A stretch of 64,000 bases of DNA from Nocardia mikamii NBRC 108933. Lineage in GTDB: Bacteria; Actinomycetota; Actinomycetes; Mycobacteriales; Mycobacteriaceae. How positions within the stretch are numbered: position 1 is the first letter of the stretch; each line of letters opens with the position of its first letter. The notes under the pieces are model-generated. The model was not told where the DNA came from, made no database searches, and was given only the letters and a program-made list of their open reading frames with translations. The translations under genes were made by a program, and so were the position numbers. Positions 34,758 through 44,345 of the stretch are shown here, one piece after another. The stretch spans positions 620,001-684,000 of the forward strand of contig NZ_BDCM01000003.1 in NCBI RefSeq assembly GCF_001613505.1, in the 5' to 3' direction.

Positions 34758-35345
34758 CTATTTCGCCTTGGCTTCCTTCGCGGCGGCCTTCATCTGCTTC
34801 TTGAAGGCTCGCACCTCGAGCAGCGACTCGTTGTCGACGATATCTGCGGCCGAGCGGCGGGAATTCGGCTCCGAATAGGCACCTGCGGCCTTCTCCCAGC
34901 CCGCCGGGCGCACACCGAGTTGTTTGCCCAGCAGTGCCAGGAAGATGCGTGCCTTCTGATCGCCGTAGCCGGGCAACTCCTTCAGCCGGCGCAGCACCTC
35001 CTTGCCGTCGGGATCGTCGCGAGTCCAGATCTCGGAGGTGGTGCCGTCGTAGTGTTCGACGACGTATCGGGCCAGTTCCTGAGTGCGCCGGGCCATCGAC
35101 CGGCCGTAGCGGTGAATGGCGGGCGGGGTCGCGCCCAATTCCTCGAATTCCTCCGGATCGGCCTCCGCGATCCGGTGGATATCGAAACCGTTCATGCGGT
35201 CGGCGATCTTCTTCGGACCGCGGAAAGCATGTTCGAGGGGAAACTGCTGATCCAGCAGCATCCCGGTCAAGAGGGCGAAGTCGTCCTCCGACAACAGCTT
35301 GTCCGACTCCGGTTCCTGCGCGAGGCACACTTTGCGGCTCACCAT
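34758..35345 (-). CDS. HhH-GPD-type base-excision DNA glycosylase-like protein
   Basis: 195 residues. LLTGMLLDQQFPLEHAFRGPKKI and LPGYGDQKARIFLALLGKQLGV form the core, with a helix-hairpin-helix around KELPGYGDQKA. No four-Cys iron-sulfur motif is seen, unlike Nth/MutY. It matches the short actinobacterial HhH-GPD base-excision proteins. The lesion it recognises is unknown. The C-terminus is Lys/Ala-rich, as expected for DNA contact. Confidence 0.75.
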   Translation of the reverse strand: MVSRKVCLAQEPESDKLLSEDDFALLTGMLLDQQFPLEHAFRGPKKIADRMNGFDIHRIAEADPEEFEELGATPPAIHRYGRSMARRTQELARYVVEHYDGTTSEIWTRDDPDGKEVLRRLKELPGYGDQKARIFLALLGKQLGVRPAGWEKAAGAYSEPNSRRSAADIVDNESLLEVRAFKKQMKAAAKEAKAK

Positions 35346-35448
35346 GTATCGATCATGGCAGACGAGCGAATATCCGCCACCGACCGGCGTGACCGGACTC
35401 ACATGTCTACCCACCCGTAGATTTTCTGCGCGCGTAGGGTGAATCTTC

Positions 35449-36324
35449 ATGCCCGACACTTTGGCAACACCCACGGTGGAAGATATGGCGCCTACACACA
35501 GCTCCTCGGCAGACAACTCCTCATCCTCGGGACTGAGGCCGGACCGCTTCGACCGCGCGGGCCGCGACCAACTCATCGATGTGCACGATCTGCAGGCCGC
35601 ACTTCCCGGAATTCGCGGACTACGCCGCTGGGCGCACGACGCCCTGGCCGTCGCTCCGGGCGAAAGCGCGGTCGACATCGGCTCCGGCACCGGCTCGGAG
35701 GTGCTGGTCTTCGCCGATGCCGTCGGCCCGACCGGTAACGCGGTCGGCGTCGAACCCGATCCGAATCTGCTGGCCGGGGCGGAACACCGTGCCGCCCAGC
35801 ACGATTCGCCGGCCCGGTTCGTCCCCGGCGATGCCTACGGGCTGCCGTTCGGCGGTGACACCTTCGACGTCGCCCTGTGTGAGCGGGTCTTCCAGCATCT
35901 GACCTCCCCGGAGCGCGCCGCCCGGGAGATCGCCCGGGTGCTGAAACCGGGCGGACGCGTCGTCGTCATGGACAGCGACTGGGGCACCGCCATCGTGCAC
36001 CCCGGTGACCGGCGGGTCGTGCACGAGGTGATCGAAACCCTGATCACCAACACCACCAATCCGTTCTCGGGACGGCGGCTGCCCGGCCTGCTCACCCGAG
36101 CCGGACTGGTCGTCGACGATATCGGCTCGCATGCGCTGGTGCAGGACGCGAGCGCCGGCGCCGGTGCGCTGGTGGCCCGCATCGCCGGGATGGCGGAGGC
36201 GCGCGGGGCGATCACCGAGGCGCAGCGGCGGGAATTGCTGGCGGAGTTGGAAGCCGGTGCGCGCACCGGTGACATTCACCTCTCGGTGACGATGTTCGCG
36301 GTGCTGGCGCACAAGCCGCAGTAG
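35449..36324 (+). CDS. Class I SAM-dependent methyltransferase
   Basis: 291 residues. Motif I is SAVDIGSGTGSEVLVFAD near 74-91, motif II is VGVEPDPNLLAGAEHR, and motif post-I is FDVALCERVFQHLTSPE, with VLKPGGRVVVMD. A Ser-rich 30-residue N-terminal tail precedes the fold. It belongs to the Methyltransf_11/25 group; the acceptor is unknown. Divergent from the DNA glycosylase gene and followed by a terminator. Confidence 0.75.
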   Translation: MPDTLATPTVEDMAPTHSSSADNSSSSGLRPDRFDRAGRDQLIDVHDLQAALPGIRGLRRWAHDALAVAPGESAVDIGSGTGSEVLVFADAVGPTGNAVGVEPDPNLLAGAEHRAAQHDSPARFVPGDAYGLPFGGDTFDVALCERVFQHLTSPERAAREIARVLKPGGRVVVMDSDWGTAIVHPGDRRVVHEVIETLITNTTNPFSGRRLPGLLTRAGLVVDDIGSHALVQDASAGAGALVARIAGMAEARGAITEAQRRELLAELEAGARTGDIHLSVTMFAVLAHKPQ

Positions 36325-36334
36325 TCGATTCCCT

Positions 36335-36363
36335 CCGGACAGCCGCACATCACGGCTGTCCGG
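36335..36363. terminator. Bidirectional terminator
   Basis: CCGGACAGCCG pairs exactly with CGGCTGTCCGG across a seven-base loop, between the convergent methyltransferase and aminotransferase genes. Confidence 0.75.
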
Positions 36364-36375
36364 TCCGCGTCGCCT

Positions 36376-37737
<1,362 letters not shown>

Positions 37738-37791
37738 TTACCCGCCGGATGCGCCCCGCGGCAGTGAAGAAGATTTCCCCCGAGAAAGTAA

Positions 37792-37879
37792 GGGGACCCC
37801 GCGCACCCGGCAGAGCCCGTTGACCCTTGCTGCCTTCCGGCCCTGGGGGAGTTCACAGGATGCGCGCCGCGCGGGATCC
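37792..37879 (-). ncRNA. ffs: Small SRP RNA (4.5S RNA)
   Basis: On the minus strand the segment contains the conserved SRP apical core GGCCGGAAGGCAGCAAGGGT (20 bases) that binds Ffh and FtsY. The ends pair: GGATCCCGCGC at the 5' side with GCGCGGGGTCC at the 3' side, one G-U pair included. The outer ends are set from this stem, so the exact termini are approximate. The 88-base length fits the bacterial 4.5S type. Confidence 0.9.
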
Positions 37880-37989
37880 GTCGGCCAGTGTAGTCACAAC
37901 TGTCCACTCGAGTGGAATCCGGGCGGAGTCGATACGATCACCTGCGACATTTCTCGAGGGGGCTTCCGCGCCAGGACCGGAGGAAAGAC

Positions 37990-38958
37990 GTGACAGGCAG
38001 CAATCCACCGCACGGTGGGCCCGAGTATCAGGGGCAGGGACATCCGCCCAACGAAACCGTGCACTGGTGGTCGACGCCGGCGGCTCCGGAGCAGCCGCTC
38101 ACCGGTACCGATCCGACCGTGATGGGCGGGCGGCCCGGACCCGTGACCGGTACGGATCCGACGGTTCTGGGGGCGGGTTTCGACGCCTATCACGGTGGGC
38201 CTCCGCAGCAGCCCTACGGGCAGCAGCCGCCGTCCGTGCCGAATTTTCCACAGCAGCAGTTCCCGCCCCCCTATGCACAACAGCCGGGCTATCCACAGCC
38301 GCCCAAGAAGAACAACGCGCCGTGGATCGTCGGCGGCGTGGTCGGCCTGGTCGTGGTGATCGGCATCGTGATCGGCGTGATCGCGCTCACCGGCGGTAGC
38401 GGGAGCGGGGGCAAGGGTCCGCTCGGCGACAAGAAGGGTGTCGACGGCAACTACTCGATGGCCAACGTCACCGACGCCTGCTCACTCATCGATCCGACGG
38501 TCCTGCGCAAGTGGGCGCCGACGCCCAAGGACGCCCCGGAGCACACCGAACGCGCACCGGACGCCAGCTTCGGCGGCGGCAACCTGACCTGCCGCGCCCG
38601 CTACGACGGCGCCGGCAAGTACGGTACCGACGGCTCCGATATCGACCTCGAAGCCGACTTCCAGAGCAAATACAGCGATCCGCAGTTCAACAGCTGGAAG
38701 AACTACGACACCAAGACCACCGGCAGCGGCCGCACCTCCGGCGATATCGCGGGCATCGGCAGCCAGGCCTATTACGCGGCCTACCAGCAGAACTACTCGA
38801 GCTTCGTCACCCTCGACTACACCTGCGCGGCCCTGGACTCCAACGTCTCGGTCAAGGTGGAGCTGCGGATTCAGGCCGAGGGCAGCATCAACAGCGACGA
38901 CGTCGGCACCACCTGCAAGGACCAACTGAAGAAGGCCCTCGCCGGCCTGCACAAATAG
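37990..38958 (+). CDS. Proline-rich single-pass membrane protein with secreted domain
   Basis: 322 residues from GTG 37990, with GGAGGAAA just upstream. The N-terminal 110 residues are Pro/Gln/Gly-rich and cytoplasmic, including two GTDPTV-containing repeats (LTGTDPTVMGG, VTGTDPTVLGA). One helix (WIVGGVVGLVVVIGIVIGVIAL) follows, then an extracellular domain of about 170 residues. That domain has four Cys (DACSLID, LTCRAR, YTCAAL, TTCKDQ) likely paired in disulfides. The domain resembles actinobacterial secreted sensor-like domains, but I cannot name it. The function is unknown. Confidence 0.65.
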   Translation: MTGSNPPHGGPEYQGQGHPPNETVHWWSTPAAPEQPLTGTDPTVMGGRPGPVTGTDPTVLGAGFDAYHGGPPQQPYGQQPPSVPNFPQQQFPPPYAQQPGYPQPPKKNNAPWIVGGVVGLVVVIGIVIGVIALTGGSGSGGKGPLGDKKGVDGNYSMANVTDACSLIDPTVLRKWAPTPKDAPEHTERAPDASFGGGNLTCRARYDGAGKYGTDGSDIDLEADFQSKYSDPQFNSWKNYDTKTTGSGRTSGDIAGIGSQAYYAAYQQNYSSFVTLDYTCAALDSNVSVKVELRIQAEGSINSDDVGTTCKDQLKKALAGLHK

Positions 38959-39002
38959 CCCGGTTTGCTGTTCCGGGGGGTCCACCCGGTATATTGCTCT
39001 GC

Positions 39003-39087
39003 GGAGGATTCGCCTAGTGGCCTATGGCGCTCGCCTGGAACGCGGGTTGGGTTAACGCCCTCAGGGGTTCAAATCCCCTATCCTCCG
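39003..39087 (+). tRNA. tRNA-Ser (anticodon GGA)
   Basis: Acceptor stem GGAGGAT pairs with ATCCTCC, discriminator G. Anticodon stem CTCGC/GCGGG encloses loop CTGGAAC, anticodon GGA, reading UCC and UCU. A long variable arm (GGGTTAACGCCC) is diagnostic of class II serine tRNA. The T-arm is GGGG-TTCAAAT-CCCC. CCA is not encoded. It is followed at once by a strong terminator. Confidence 0.95.
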
Positions 39088-39091
39088 CCGC

Positions 39092-39126
39092 GAAACGCCC
39101 GCTACCCGAGTGGTAGCGGGCGTTTC
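39092..39126. terminator. Terminator after tRNA-Ser
   Basis: GAAACGCCCGCTACC pairs perfectly over 15 bp with GGTAGCGGGCGTTTC, five-base loop. The plus side continues TGTTG. It can also end the minus-strand gene finishing at 39148. Confidence 0.85.
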
Positions 39127-39147
39127 TGTTGTCGGAGGTCCGGCACG

Positions 39148-39645
39148 TCAGCGGCCGGCCGGGCGGGGATGCAGGACGACCACGGGGATTTCGCGTTCGG
39201 TCCACGCCTGGTAGGTGTCGAAGTCGGCATAGGCGTCGACGAGCAGCGGCCACAGGCGGGCCCGTTCCCGCGGGTCGGCGGTGACGGCGTGGACGGGCCG
39301 GCGGTCCCGGCCGATCTGGATGTGCGTATCGGGCTCGGCGCGCAGATTGAGATACCACTGCGGATGCTTCGGTAGCCCGCCCTGCGAGGCGACGATGACG
39401 GTGTTCGCACCGTCGGCGATGTAGAGCAGCGGCGTCGTGTAGACCACGCCCGACTTTCGGCCGCGATGTTCGAGCAGCAGAGTCGGCACCGGCTTACGGA
39501 AGCCTGCCCCGATACGCCACTTGCCGCCGATGCGGCCGCCGGTGCGCCGGTAGGTCCACACCTGCGCACGGCCCACGATCTTGAAGATCTTGGGCAGCAG
39601 CGGCGAATCGAGTTGTTTCGGCCGGGGTGGCGTCGTCGTCGGCAT
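39148..39645 (-). CDS. Deazaflavin (F420)-dependent nitroreductase-family protein
   Basis: 165 residues. The split-barrel fold of the DDN family: LLLEHRGRKSGVVYTTPLLYIADGANTVIVASQGGLPKHPQWYLNLRAEPDTHIQIG. The HRGRKSG stretch is the phosphate/F420-binding signature. These proteins reduce quinones or nitro compounds with F420H2. It is divergent from a TetR gene with a dyad in between, so it is likely induced by the TetR ligand. Confidence 0.8.
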   Translation of the reverse strand: MPTTTPPRPKQLDSPLLPKIFKIVGRAQVWTYRRTGGRIGGKWRIGAGFRKPVPTLLLEHRGRKSGVVYTTPLLYIADGANTVIVASQGGLPKHPQWYLNLRAEPDTHIQIGRDRRPVHAVTADPRERARLWPLLVDAYADFDTYQAWTEREIPVVVLHPRPAGR

Positions 39646-39675
39646 GGTCTTCCTCCTGTCCGGGGACTTCCGCTC

Positions 39676-39705
39676 GACCATACAGTTGAGTTCGTATGTA
39701 TGGTC
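39676..39705. promoter_or_regulatory. TetR operator between the F420 enzyme and its regulator
   Basis: GACCATACA (39676-39684) and TGTATGGTC (39697-39705) are exact complements with a 12-base spacer. An inner CATAC/GTATG pairing is also possible. The site lies 31 bases from the F420-enzyme start and 71 from the TetR start. Confidence 0.65.
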
Positions 39706-39775
39706 AAGAGGCGAGGGCTGTCACCCGGCAGAATCGGTACGGTCCACCACGATTCGAGGAAGGGACAGGCGATCG

Positions 39776-40378
39776 GTGCGCACGCACGGCTGGGCGGGGG
39801 CGACGCCCGCGAACGACGACGAAGCCGTCGCACGGATCCTTGCCGCCGCCCGCACCGCGATCGATCGATCCGGCAGCGAATTCAGCATCGCCGAGGTCGC
39901 GCGGGAACTCGGCGTCACCCGTCAGACCGTGTACCGCTACTTCCCCAGCGCCGAGGGCCTTCTGACCGCGACGGCCGTCGCGCAGACGGGACATTTCCTC
40001 GACGTGCTGGCCGAGCATCTGAGCGACATCCGCGACCCCGCGACGGCGGTGGTCGAGGGCATCGCCTACACCCTCGAACGGCTACCACACGAGAAATACC
40101 TCAACCTGCTGCTCACCCCCGGCCGCGCCGGGGCCTTCTCCGCGGGCGTAACCTCCGACACCGCACTGACATTCGGCCGATCGATCCTGCAGCGCTTCGC
40201 CGTCGACTGGACCACGGCCGGATTGTCCGGCGCCGATCTGGACGAACTCGTCGAACATATGCTTCGCATCGTGCAGTCGTTCGTCGTGGACCCGGGCCGC
40301 CCGCCCCGGGGTGGCGCCGAACTACGTCGCTATCTCACGACATGGGTCGCCCCGGCCATCGCCGGACGGTCACAGTGA
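39776..40378 (+). CDS. TetR-family regulator
   Basis: 200 residues from GTG 39776, preceded by GAGGAAGGG. Residues 18-60 form the helix-turn-helix (FSIAEVARELGVTRQTVYRYFPSAEGLL). The C-terminal domain is typical in length. Divergent from the deazaflavin-dependent enzyme; a 9-bp dyad between them is its likely operator. Next downstream is the ECF41 sigma gene, which has its own promoter. Confidence 0.85.
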   Translation: MRTHGWAGATPANDDEAVARILAAARTAIDRSGSEFSIAEVARELGVTRQTVYRYFPSAEGLLTATAVAQTGHFLDVLAEHLSDIRDPATAVVEGIAYTLERLPHEKYLNLLLTPGRAGAFSAGVTSDTALTFGRSILQRFAVDWTTAGLSGADLDELVEHMLRIVQSFVVDPGRPPRGGAELRRYLTTWVAPAIAGRSQ

Positions 40379-40398
40379 CGCACATCACTGGCAGGCGG

Positions 40399-40425
40399 TG
40401 TCACATCGCGCGGCCGGCGAGCGTC
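40399..40425 (+). promoter_or_regulatory. ECF41-type promoter
   Basis: TGTCACA (40399-40405), 16 bases, then CGTC (40422-40425) matches the target promoter described for ECF41 sigma factors. It stands about 45 bases before the sigma gene's ATG, so the gene is probably autoregulated. Confidence 0.8.
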
Positions 40426-40468
40426 TCGTGAGGTGCCGGAGCCGACAGAGCAGGGACAGGAGCCACCC

Positions 40469-41359
40469 ATGAGCGAGCGCATCGACGGCGCCACCGAAGC
40501 GTTCGTCACCCACCGCAACCTGCTGTTCACGGTTGCCTACGAAATGCTCGGTTCGGCGGCCGACGCCGAGGACGTCCTGCAGGAGACCTGGTTGCGATGG
40601 GTGGACGTGGACCTCGACGAGGTGCGTGACCAGCGTGCGTACCTGGTCCGGATCGTCACCCGCCAGGCGTTGACCCGGCTCCGCACGCTCGGCCGCCGCA
40701 AGGAGTCCTACGTCGGCCCGTGGCTGCCGGAACCGCTGCTGACCGCGCCCGATGTGGCCGAGGACGTCGAACTGGCCGACAGCGTGTCGATGGCGATGCT
40801 GCTGGTTCTGGAAACCCTCGCACCGACGGAACGTGCGGTGTTCGTGCTGCGCGAGGTGTTCGATCTGAGCTACGACGAGATCGCCGCGGCCGTCGACAAG
40901 ACATCCGCCGCCGTGCGCCAGATCGCCCACCGCGCACGGGCTCACGTCGCCGCGCGCCGCCCTCGCGGGGCGGTGTCCGCCGACGAATCCCGCCGGGCCG
41001 TCGAAGCCTTCCAGCACGCCATCGAAACCGGCGACCTCCAGAATCTCGTCGACATGCTGGCTCCCGACGTGGTGCTGCTCGGCGACGGCGGCGGCGTGGT
41101 CCAGGCGGTCCTGCGCCCGATCGCGGGCGCCGACCGGGTCGCACGTGCCCTGCGCACCGGACTGCCACGACTGCGCGCCGAGGCGACCGTCGAAGCGGTG
41201 CAGATCAACGGCTGCCCCGCGCTGATCGTGCGGATCGACGGACGCATCGACGACGTGGTGGCGATGCGACTCGACGACGGCCGCATCACCGGCCTCTACG
41301 TGGTCCGCAATCCGGAGAAGCTCTCGCGCGTCGAACAGCAGATCACGGTCAGCCGCTGA
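40469..41359 (+). CDS. ECF41-family RNA polymerase sigma factor (SigJ-like)
   Basis: 296 residues. Sigma region 2 is near 10-80 (LLFTVAYEMLGSAADAEDVLQETWLRW) and region 4 is near 110-165 (LAPTERAVFVLREVFDLSYDEIAAAVDKTSAAVRQIAHRAR). A SnoaL-like C-terminal domain of about 120 residues follows. LLGDGGG and the final NPEKL fit the ECF41 C-terminal signatures (DGGG and NPxKL) that bind core polymerase and control activity. AGGAG precedes ATG 40469. ECF41 genes usually adjoin a carboxymuconolactone decarboxylase, oxidoreductase or epimerase gene; none is next to this one. Confidence 0.9.
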   Translation: MSERIDGATEAFVTHRNLLFTVAYEMLGSAADAEDVLQETWLRWVDVDLDEVRDQRAYLVRIVTRQALTRLRTLGRRKESYVGPWLPEPLLTAPDVAEDVELADSVSMAMLLVLETLAPTERAVFVLREVFDLSYDEIAAAVDKTSAAVRQIAHRARAHVAARRPRGAVSADESRRAVEAFQHAIETGDLQNLVDMLAPDVVLLGDGGGVVQAVLRPIAGADRVARALRTGLPRLRAEATVEAVQINGCPALIVRIDGRIDDVVAMRLDDGRITGLYVVRNPEKLSRVEQQITVSR

Positions 41360-41581
41360 GGCGGAGCGCGCACAGCCCCTGCGCCACAACGAAATTCGGT
41401 GGCGGCTGCGGTAGCGGCGGATAGGTGGTGATCGAACAGACGGTACGGAGCCAGCCGAGCTCGGTGCGCGATGTGGCCTGGCCCTGGTGACCTCGGCCCC
41501 GGCGGCGGACGGGCGGACCGCCTTGGAATTCCGGGCTCGATGACACTCGGAAACCACGAGCTATTTGTCGGCGCTCCGGTT

Positions 41582-41602
41582 TATGATCGAACACATGTTC
41601 GA
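41582..41602 (+). promoter_or_regulatory. -10 box with LexA (SOS) operator
   Basis: TCGAACACATGTTCGA at 41587-41602 fits the actinobacterial LexA box TCGAAC-N4-GTTCGA exactly. TATGAT at 41582-41587 is a good -10 hexamer overlapping its first base, so LexA would cover the start of transcription. Confidence 0.8.
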
Positions 41603-41630
41603 GCATTGGCCGGAGAAGGGGGAGTTCGCG

Positions 41631-41930
41631 TTGCATCGGGTGGTGGTTCCGCCGATGCCGGTGCTGGTGGACGTGGCTGCCGCTATCCCCACGTATCCAC
41701 GGATGGCCGGACACGAGGCGGTGGCGGGACCGGTGCGGGCGGGTGGGCTCGAGATCACGGGGCGTATTCCGGGGCGTTTGCATGCCTGGGCGCGAGCGGC
41801 GGACGGAACGTGGTTGGGGCTGGTGGAATTCGAGTTGCGCACCGGGAACGGGCGCAGTCGATTACCGGTGACCCAATGGTGTCCGGCGCATGCGCTGATC
41901 ATGCGCGGCGGGTGCGGGCCGCCCGAGTAG
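41631..41930 (+). CDS. Hypothetical protein under a LexA box
   Basis: 99 residues if started at TTG 41631, which has GGGGGAG seven bases upstream. Upstream in-frame ATGs at 41583 and 41595 lie in the -10 box and LexA site and are therefore unlikely starts. Small, basic, beta-rich, with GRLHAWARAADGTWLGLVEFELRTGNG in the centre and a WCPAHAL end. Similar short proteins occur in mycolata, but I cannot name a family. The operator implies induction after DNA damage. Confidence 0.55.
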   Translation: MHRVVVPPMPVLVDVAAAIPTYPRMAGHEAVAGPVRAGGLEITGRIPGRLHAWARAADGTWLGLVEFELRTGNGRSRLPVTQWCPAHALIMRGGCGPPE

Positions 41931-41946
41931 ACGGCCCGCGACATCG

Positions 41947-44148
41947 CTACGCGGAGCGTCGATTTCCGGCCGCCGCGGGCGCGCCGACCGGGACCAGACC
42001 GGTGAGTGCCGCGGGCAGCGGGGCTCGGTGCAGCACTCCGAGCCGCTGGGTCGCGCGAGTGAGGGCCACGTAGAGTTCGGCCGCGCCACGCGGCCCGTCG
42101 GCGAGGATGCGCTCGGGTTCCACGACGAGGACGGCATCGAACTCGAGGCCCTTGGTCTCCGACGCCGGGACCGTTCCGGGCAGTCCGGGCGGGCCGATCA
42201 CGACGGCGGTGCCCTCACGGCCTTCCTCGTCGCGAACGAATTCCTCTATGGCGGAGGCCAATTCGTTCTCGTCCACTCGGCGCGACCACGGGCGCACGCC
42301 ACAGGCGCGCACCGACTCGGGCGGGCGCACAGCCGGAGCGAACTCGGCGAGTACTGCGGCGGCGACCGCCATGATCTCCGCCGGCGTGCGGTAGTTCACG
42401 GTGAGCGAGCGGTAGCGCCACCGGCCGGGGACATAGGGCTCGAGCACGGCATCCCACGACGTCGCACCGGCGGTCGACCTACGCTGGGCGAGATCGCCGA
42501 CCACGGTGAAGGAGCGGCCCGGACACCGCCGCATCAGCACCCGCCAATCCATCTCGGAGAGTTCCTGCGCCTCGTCGACCACGATGTGGCGATAGGTCCA
42601 ATCCCGATCGGCGGCAGCTCGTTCGGCGAGATCGCGGGTGTCGCGATCGGCGAATCGGTCGGCGAGGTCCTCGGCGTAGAGCAGGTCGGTGGCGAAGAGG
42701 TGGTCCTCGTCGTCCATCGAGTCCTCGCGCCCGGTCATGAGCTCCAAGACGCCTGCGGCATATCGGGCTTCGGCCGCGCGTTCGCGTTCCGCGGTGTCGT
42801 CCACCGGCTTCTCCCGGCCCAGCAGGTCGACCAATTCGTCGAGCAGCGGTACATCCGACACCGTCCACGCGCCGCCGTCGGCACGCCACAGGGCCGGGTC
42901 GGCGCCTGCCGCGCGCAGCCGCTCCGACGACGAAAACAGCTCGGCCAACAGCTTTTCCGGGGTGAGCACGGGCCAGAGCCGGTCGAGCGCGGCGGTGAAC
43001 TGCTCACTCTCGGCGAGCTCGGCGACGAGGTCGGCGCGCAGGTTCTCCCACGCCTCCCGGTCGTCACGGGTGATCCAGCCCTTGCCGATCCGGGCGATCG
43101 CGCGCTCGGTGATCACATAGGTGACGATCTCGCGGAACACCGCACGCGCCTCGTTGTGCGGCAGACCGCTCGTACGCGCCTCCTCCCGCGCCCATTCCGC
43201 GGTCGCCGCGTCGATGCGCGCCGTGACATCGGCCAATTCGATGGTCAGCGGTTCCGCCGGCAGGCACTGCCGGTCCGCGACCGCGGCCGCGAGCACATCC
43301 AGCATGCGCAGCGAACCCTTGACGCGCACCGCATCCGGAGTGTCCTCGGCGGTGACGTGCAGGCCCGGCACCAGATCGCCCGTGGTGGTGAAGACGACGT
43401 TGGTTTCGCCGAGCGACGGCAGCACCCGATCGATATGGCGCAGGAAGGCCGGATTGGGGCCGACCACGAGCACGCCGTGACGTTCCATCTGCTCGCGCTG
43501 GGTGTAGAGCAGATAGGCGACGCGGTGCAGCGCCACCACCGTCTTGCCGGTCCCGGGACCGCCCTCGATCACCAGTACGCCGGGATGATCGAGCCGGATG
43601 ATCTCGTCCTGTTCGGCCTGGATGGTCGCGACGATGTCGCGCATCCCCTCGCCGCGAGGCGCGTCGACCGCCGCGAGCAGCGCCGCATCCCTGCGCTCCC
43701 CGGCCCCCGGGCGGCCGAAGATCTCGTCGGTGTAGTCGACGACGCGACGCCCACGGGAATGGAACTGGCGGCGCCGGCGCATCTGCTCCGGGCTGGCGGC
43801 GGTGGCGGTGTAGAACGCGCGTGCCGCCGGGGCCCGCCAGTCCAGCAGCAACGGCTCGAAGTCGTCGTCCTGGTCGAACAGCCCGATCCGGCCGATATAC
43901 GAGCGCTCGCCGGAGTCGCTGTCCAATCGGCCGAAACACAATCCGTTGTCGGCCACGTCCAACCGCTTCACCTCGCGCGCCAGCGTCCGCACCTCCACAT
44001 CGCGATCCACCAGCGCACCCCCGTTGCCGCGCAACGCCGCCGCGTAGCGGCGCTTCGCCTCGGCGCGCTCGCCGTCAAGTCGCGCGTAGAGCCCGGACAC
44101 GTACTCCTGTTCGGCACGCAACTCGTCCTGGTACCCCGGATCCGACAT
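41947..44148 (-). CDS. helR: HelR-type helicase-like ATPase (rifamycin resistance, RNA polymerase recycling)
   Basis: 733 residues of the HelD/UvrD-like superfamily 1. The N-terminal coiled segment (about 8-60) precedes LLLDWRAPAARAFYTATAASPEQMRRRRQF. Walker A GGPGTGKT follows, then DEAQELSEMDW (Walker B) and VALTRATQRLGVLHRAPLP. The ATG at 44148 has GAGGGA five bases upstream, preferred over an upstream ATG at 44175. The upstream rifamycin-associated element identifies it as HelR rather than a DNA helicase. HelR proteins dislodge rifamycin from RNA polymerase and recycle stalled enzyme. Confidence 0.85.
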   Translation of the reverse strand: MSDPGYQDELRAEQEYVSGLYARLDGERAEAKRRYAAALRGNGGALVDRDVEVRTLAREVKRLDVADNGLCFGRLDSDSGERSYIGRIGLFDQDDDFEPLLLDWRAPAARAFYTATAASPEQMRRRRQFHSRGRRVVDYTDEIFGRPGAGERRDAALLAAVDAPRGEGMRDIVATIQAEQDEIIRLDHPGVLVIEGGPGTGKTVVALHRVAYLLYTQREQMERHGVLVVGPNPAFLRHIDRVLPSLGETNVVFTTTGDLVPGLHVTAEDTPDAVRVKGSLRMLDVLAAAVADRQCLPAEPLTIELADVTARIDAATAEWAREEARTSGLPHNEARAVFREIVTYVITERAIARIGKGWITRDDREAWENLRADLVAELAESEQFTAALDRLWPVLTPEKLLAELFSSSERLRAAGADPALWRADGGAWTVSDVPLLDELVDLLGREKPVDDTAERERAAEARYAAGVLELMTGREDSMDDEDHLFATDLLYAEDLADRFADRDTRDLAERAAADRDWTYRHIVVDEAQELSEMDWRVLMRRCPGRSFTVVGDLAQRRSTAGATSWDAVLEPYVPGRWRYRSLTVNYRTPAEIMAVAAAVLAEFAPAVRPPESVRACGVRPWSRRVDENELASAIEEFVRDEEGREGTAVVIGPPGLPGTVPASETKGLEFDAVLVVEPERILADGPRGAAELYVALTRATQRLGVLHRAPLPAALTGLVPVGAPAAAGNRRSA

Positions 44149-44270
44149 GTGTCCCTCACTTCCCTGGCTCGACATGGTTCATGTGGACACCTGTGTCCGT
44201 CTCGGCCGCTGCGCGTCTCCTCCCGTTTTCGCAGGTACACGGCCTCGGCGGGACATTGTGCGGCACAACC

Positions 44271-44290
44271 GGGGCCTTGCCGCAAGCCCC
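44271..44290 (-). promoter_or_regulatory. Rifamycin-associated element (RAE)
   Basis: On the minus strand the site reads GGGGCTTGCGGCAAGGCCCC, matching the RAE inverted repeat known before rifamycin-inactivating genes in actinomycetes. It stands 123 bases upstream of the helR start. CACAAT at 44260-44255 is a plausible -10 box just downstream. Confidence 0.85.
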
Positions 44291-44345
44291 CCACTCCGCT
44301 ATATATTGAATATGGAAAGAGGTGCGGAGCCCTCTTCCGTCTCTC

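Noticed and set aside
41360..41582. Possible small minus-strand gene between the sigma factor and the LexA-box gene
   Set aside because: An open frame exists, but it has no ribosome-binding site, runs through the LexA promoter, and shows no recognisable fold.
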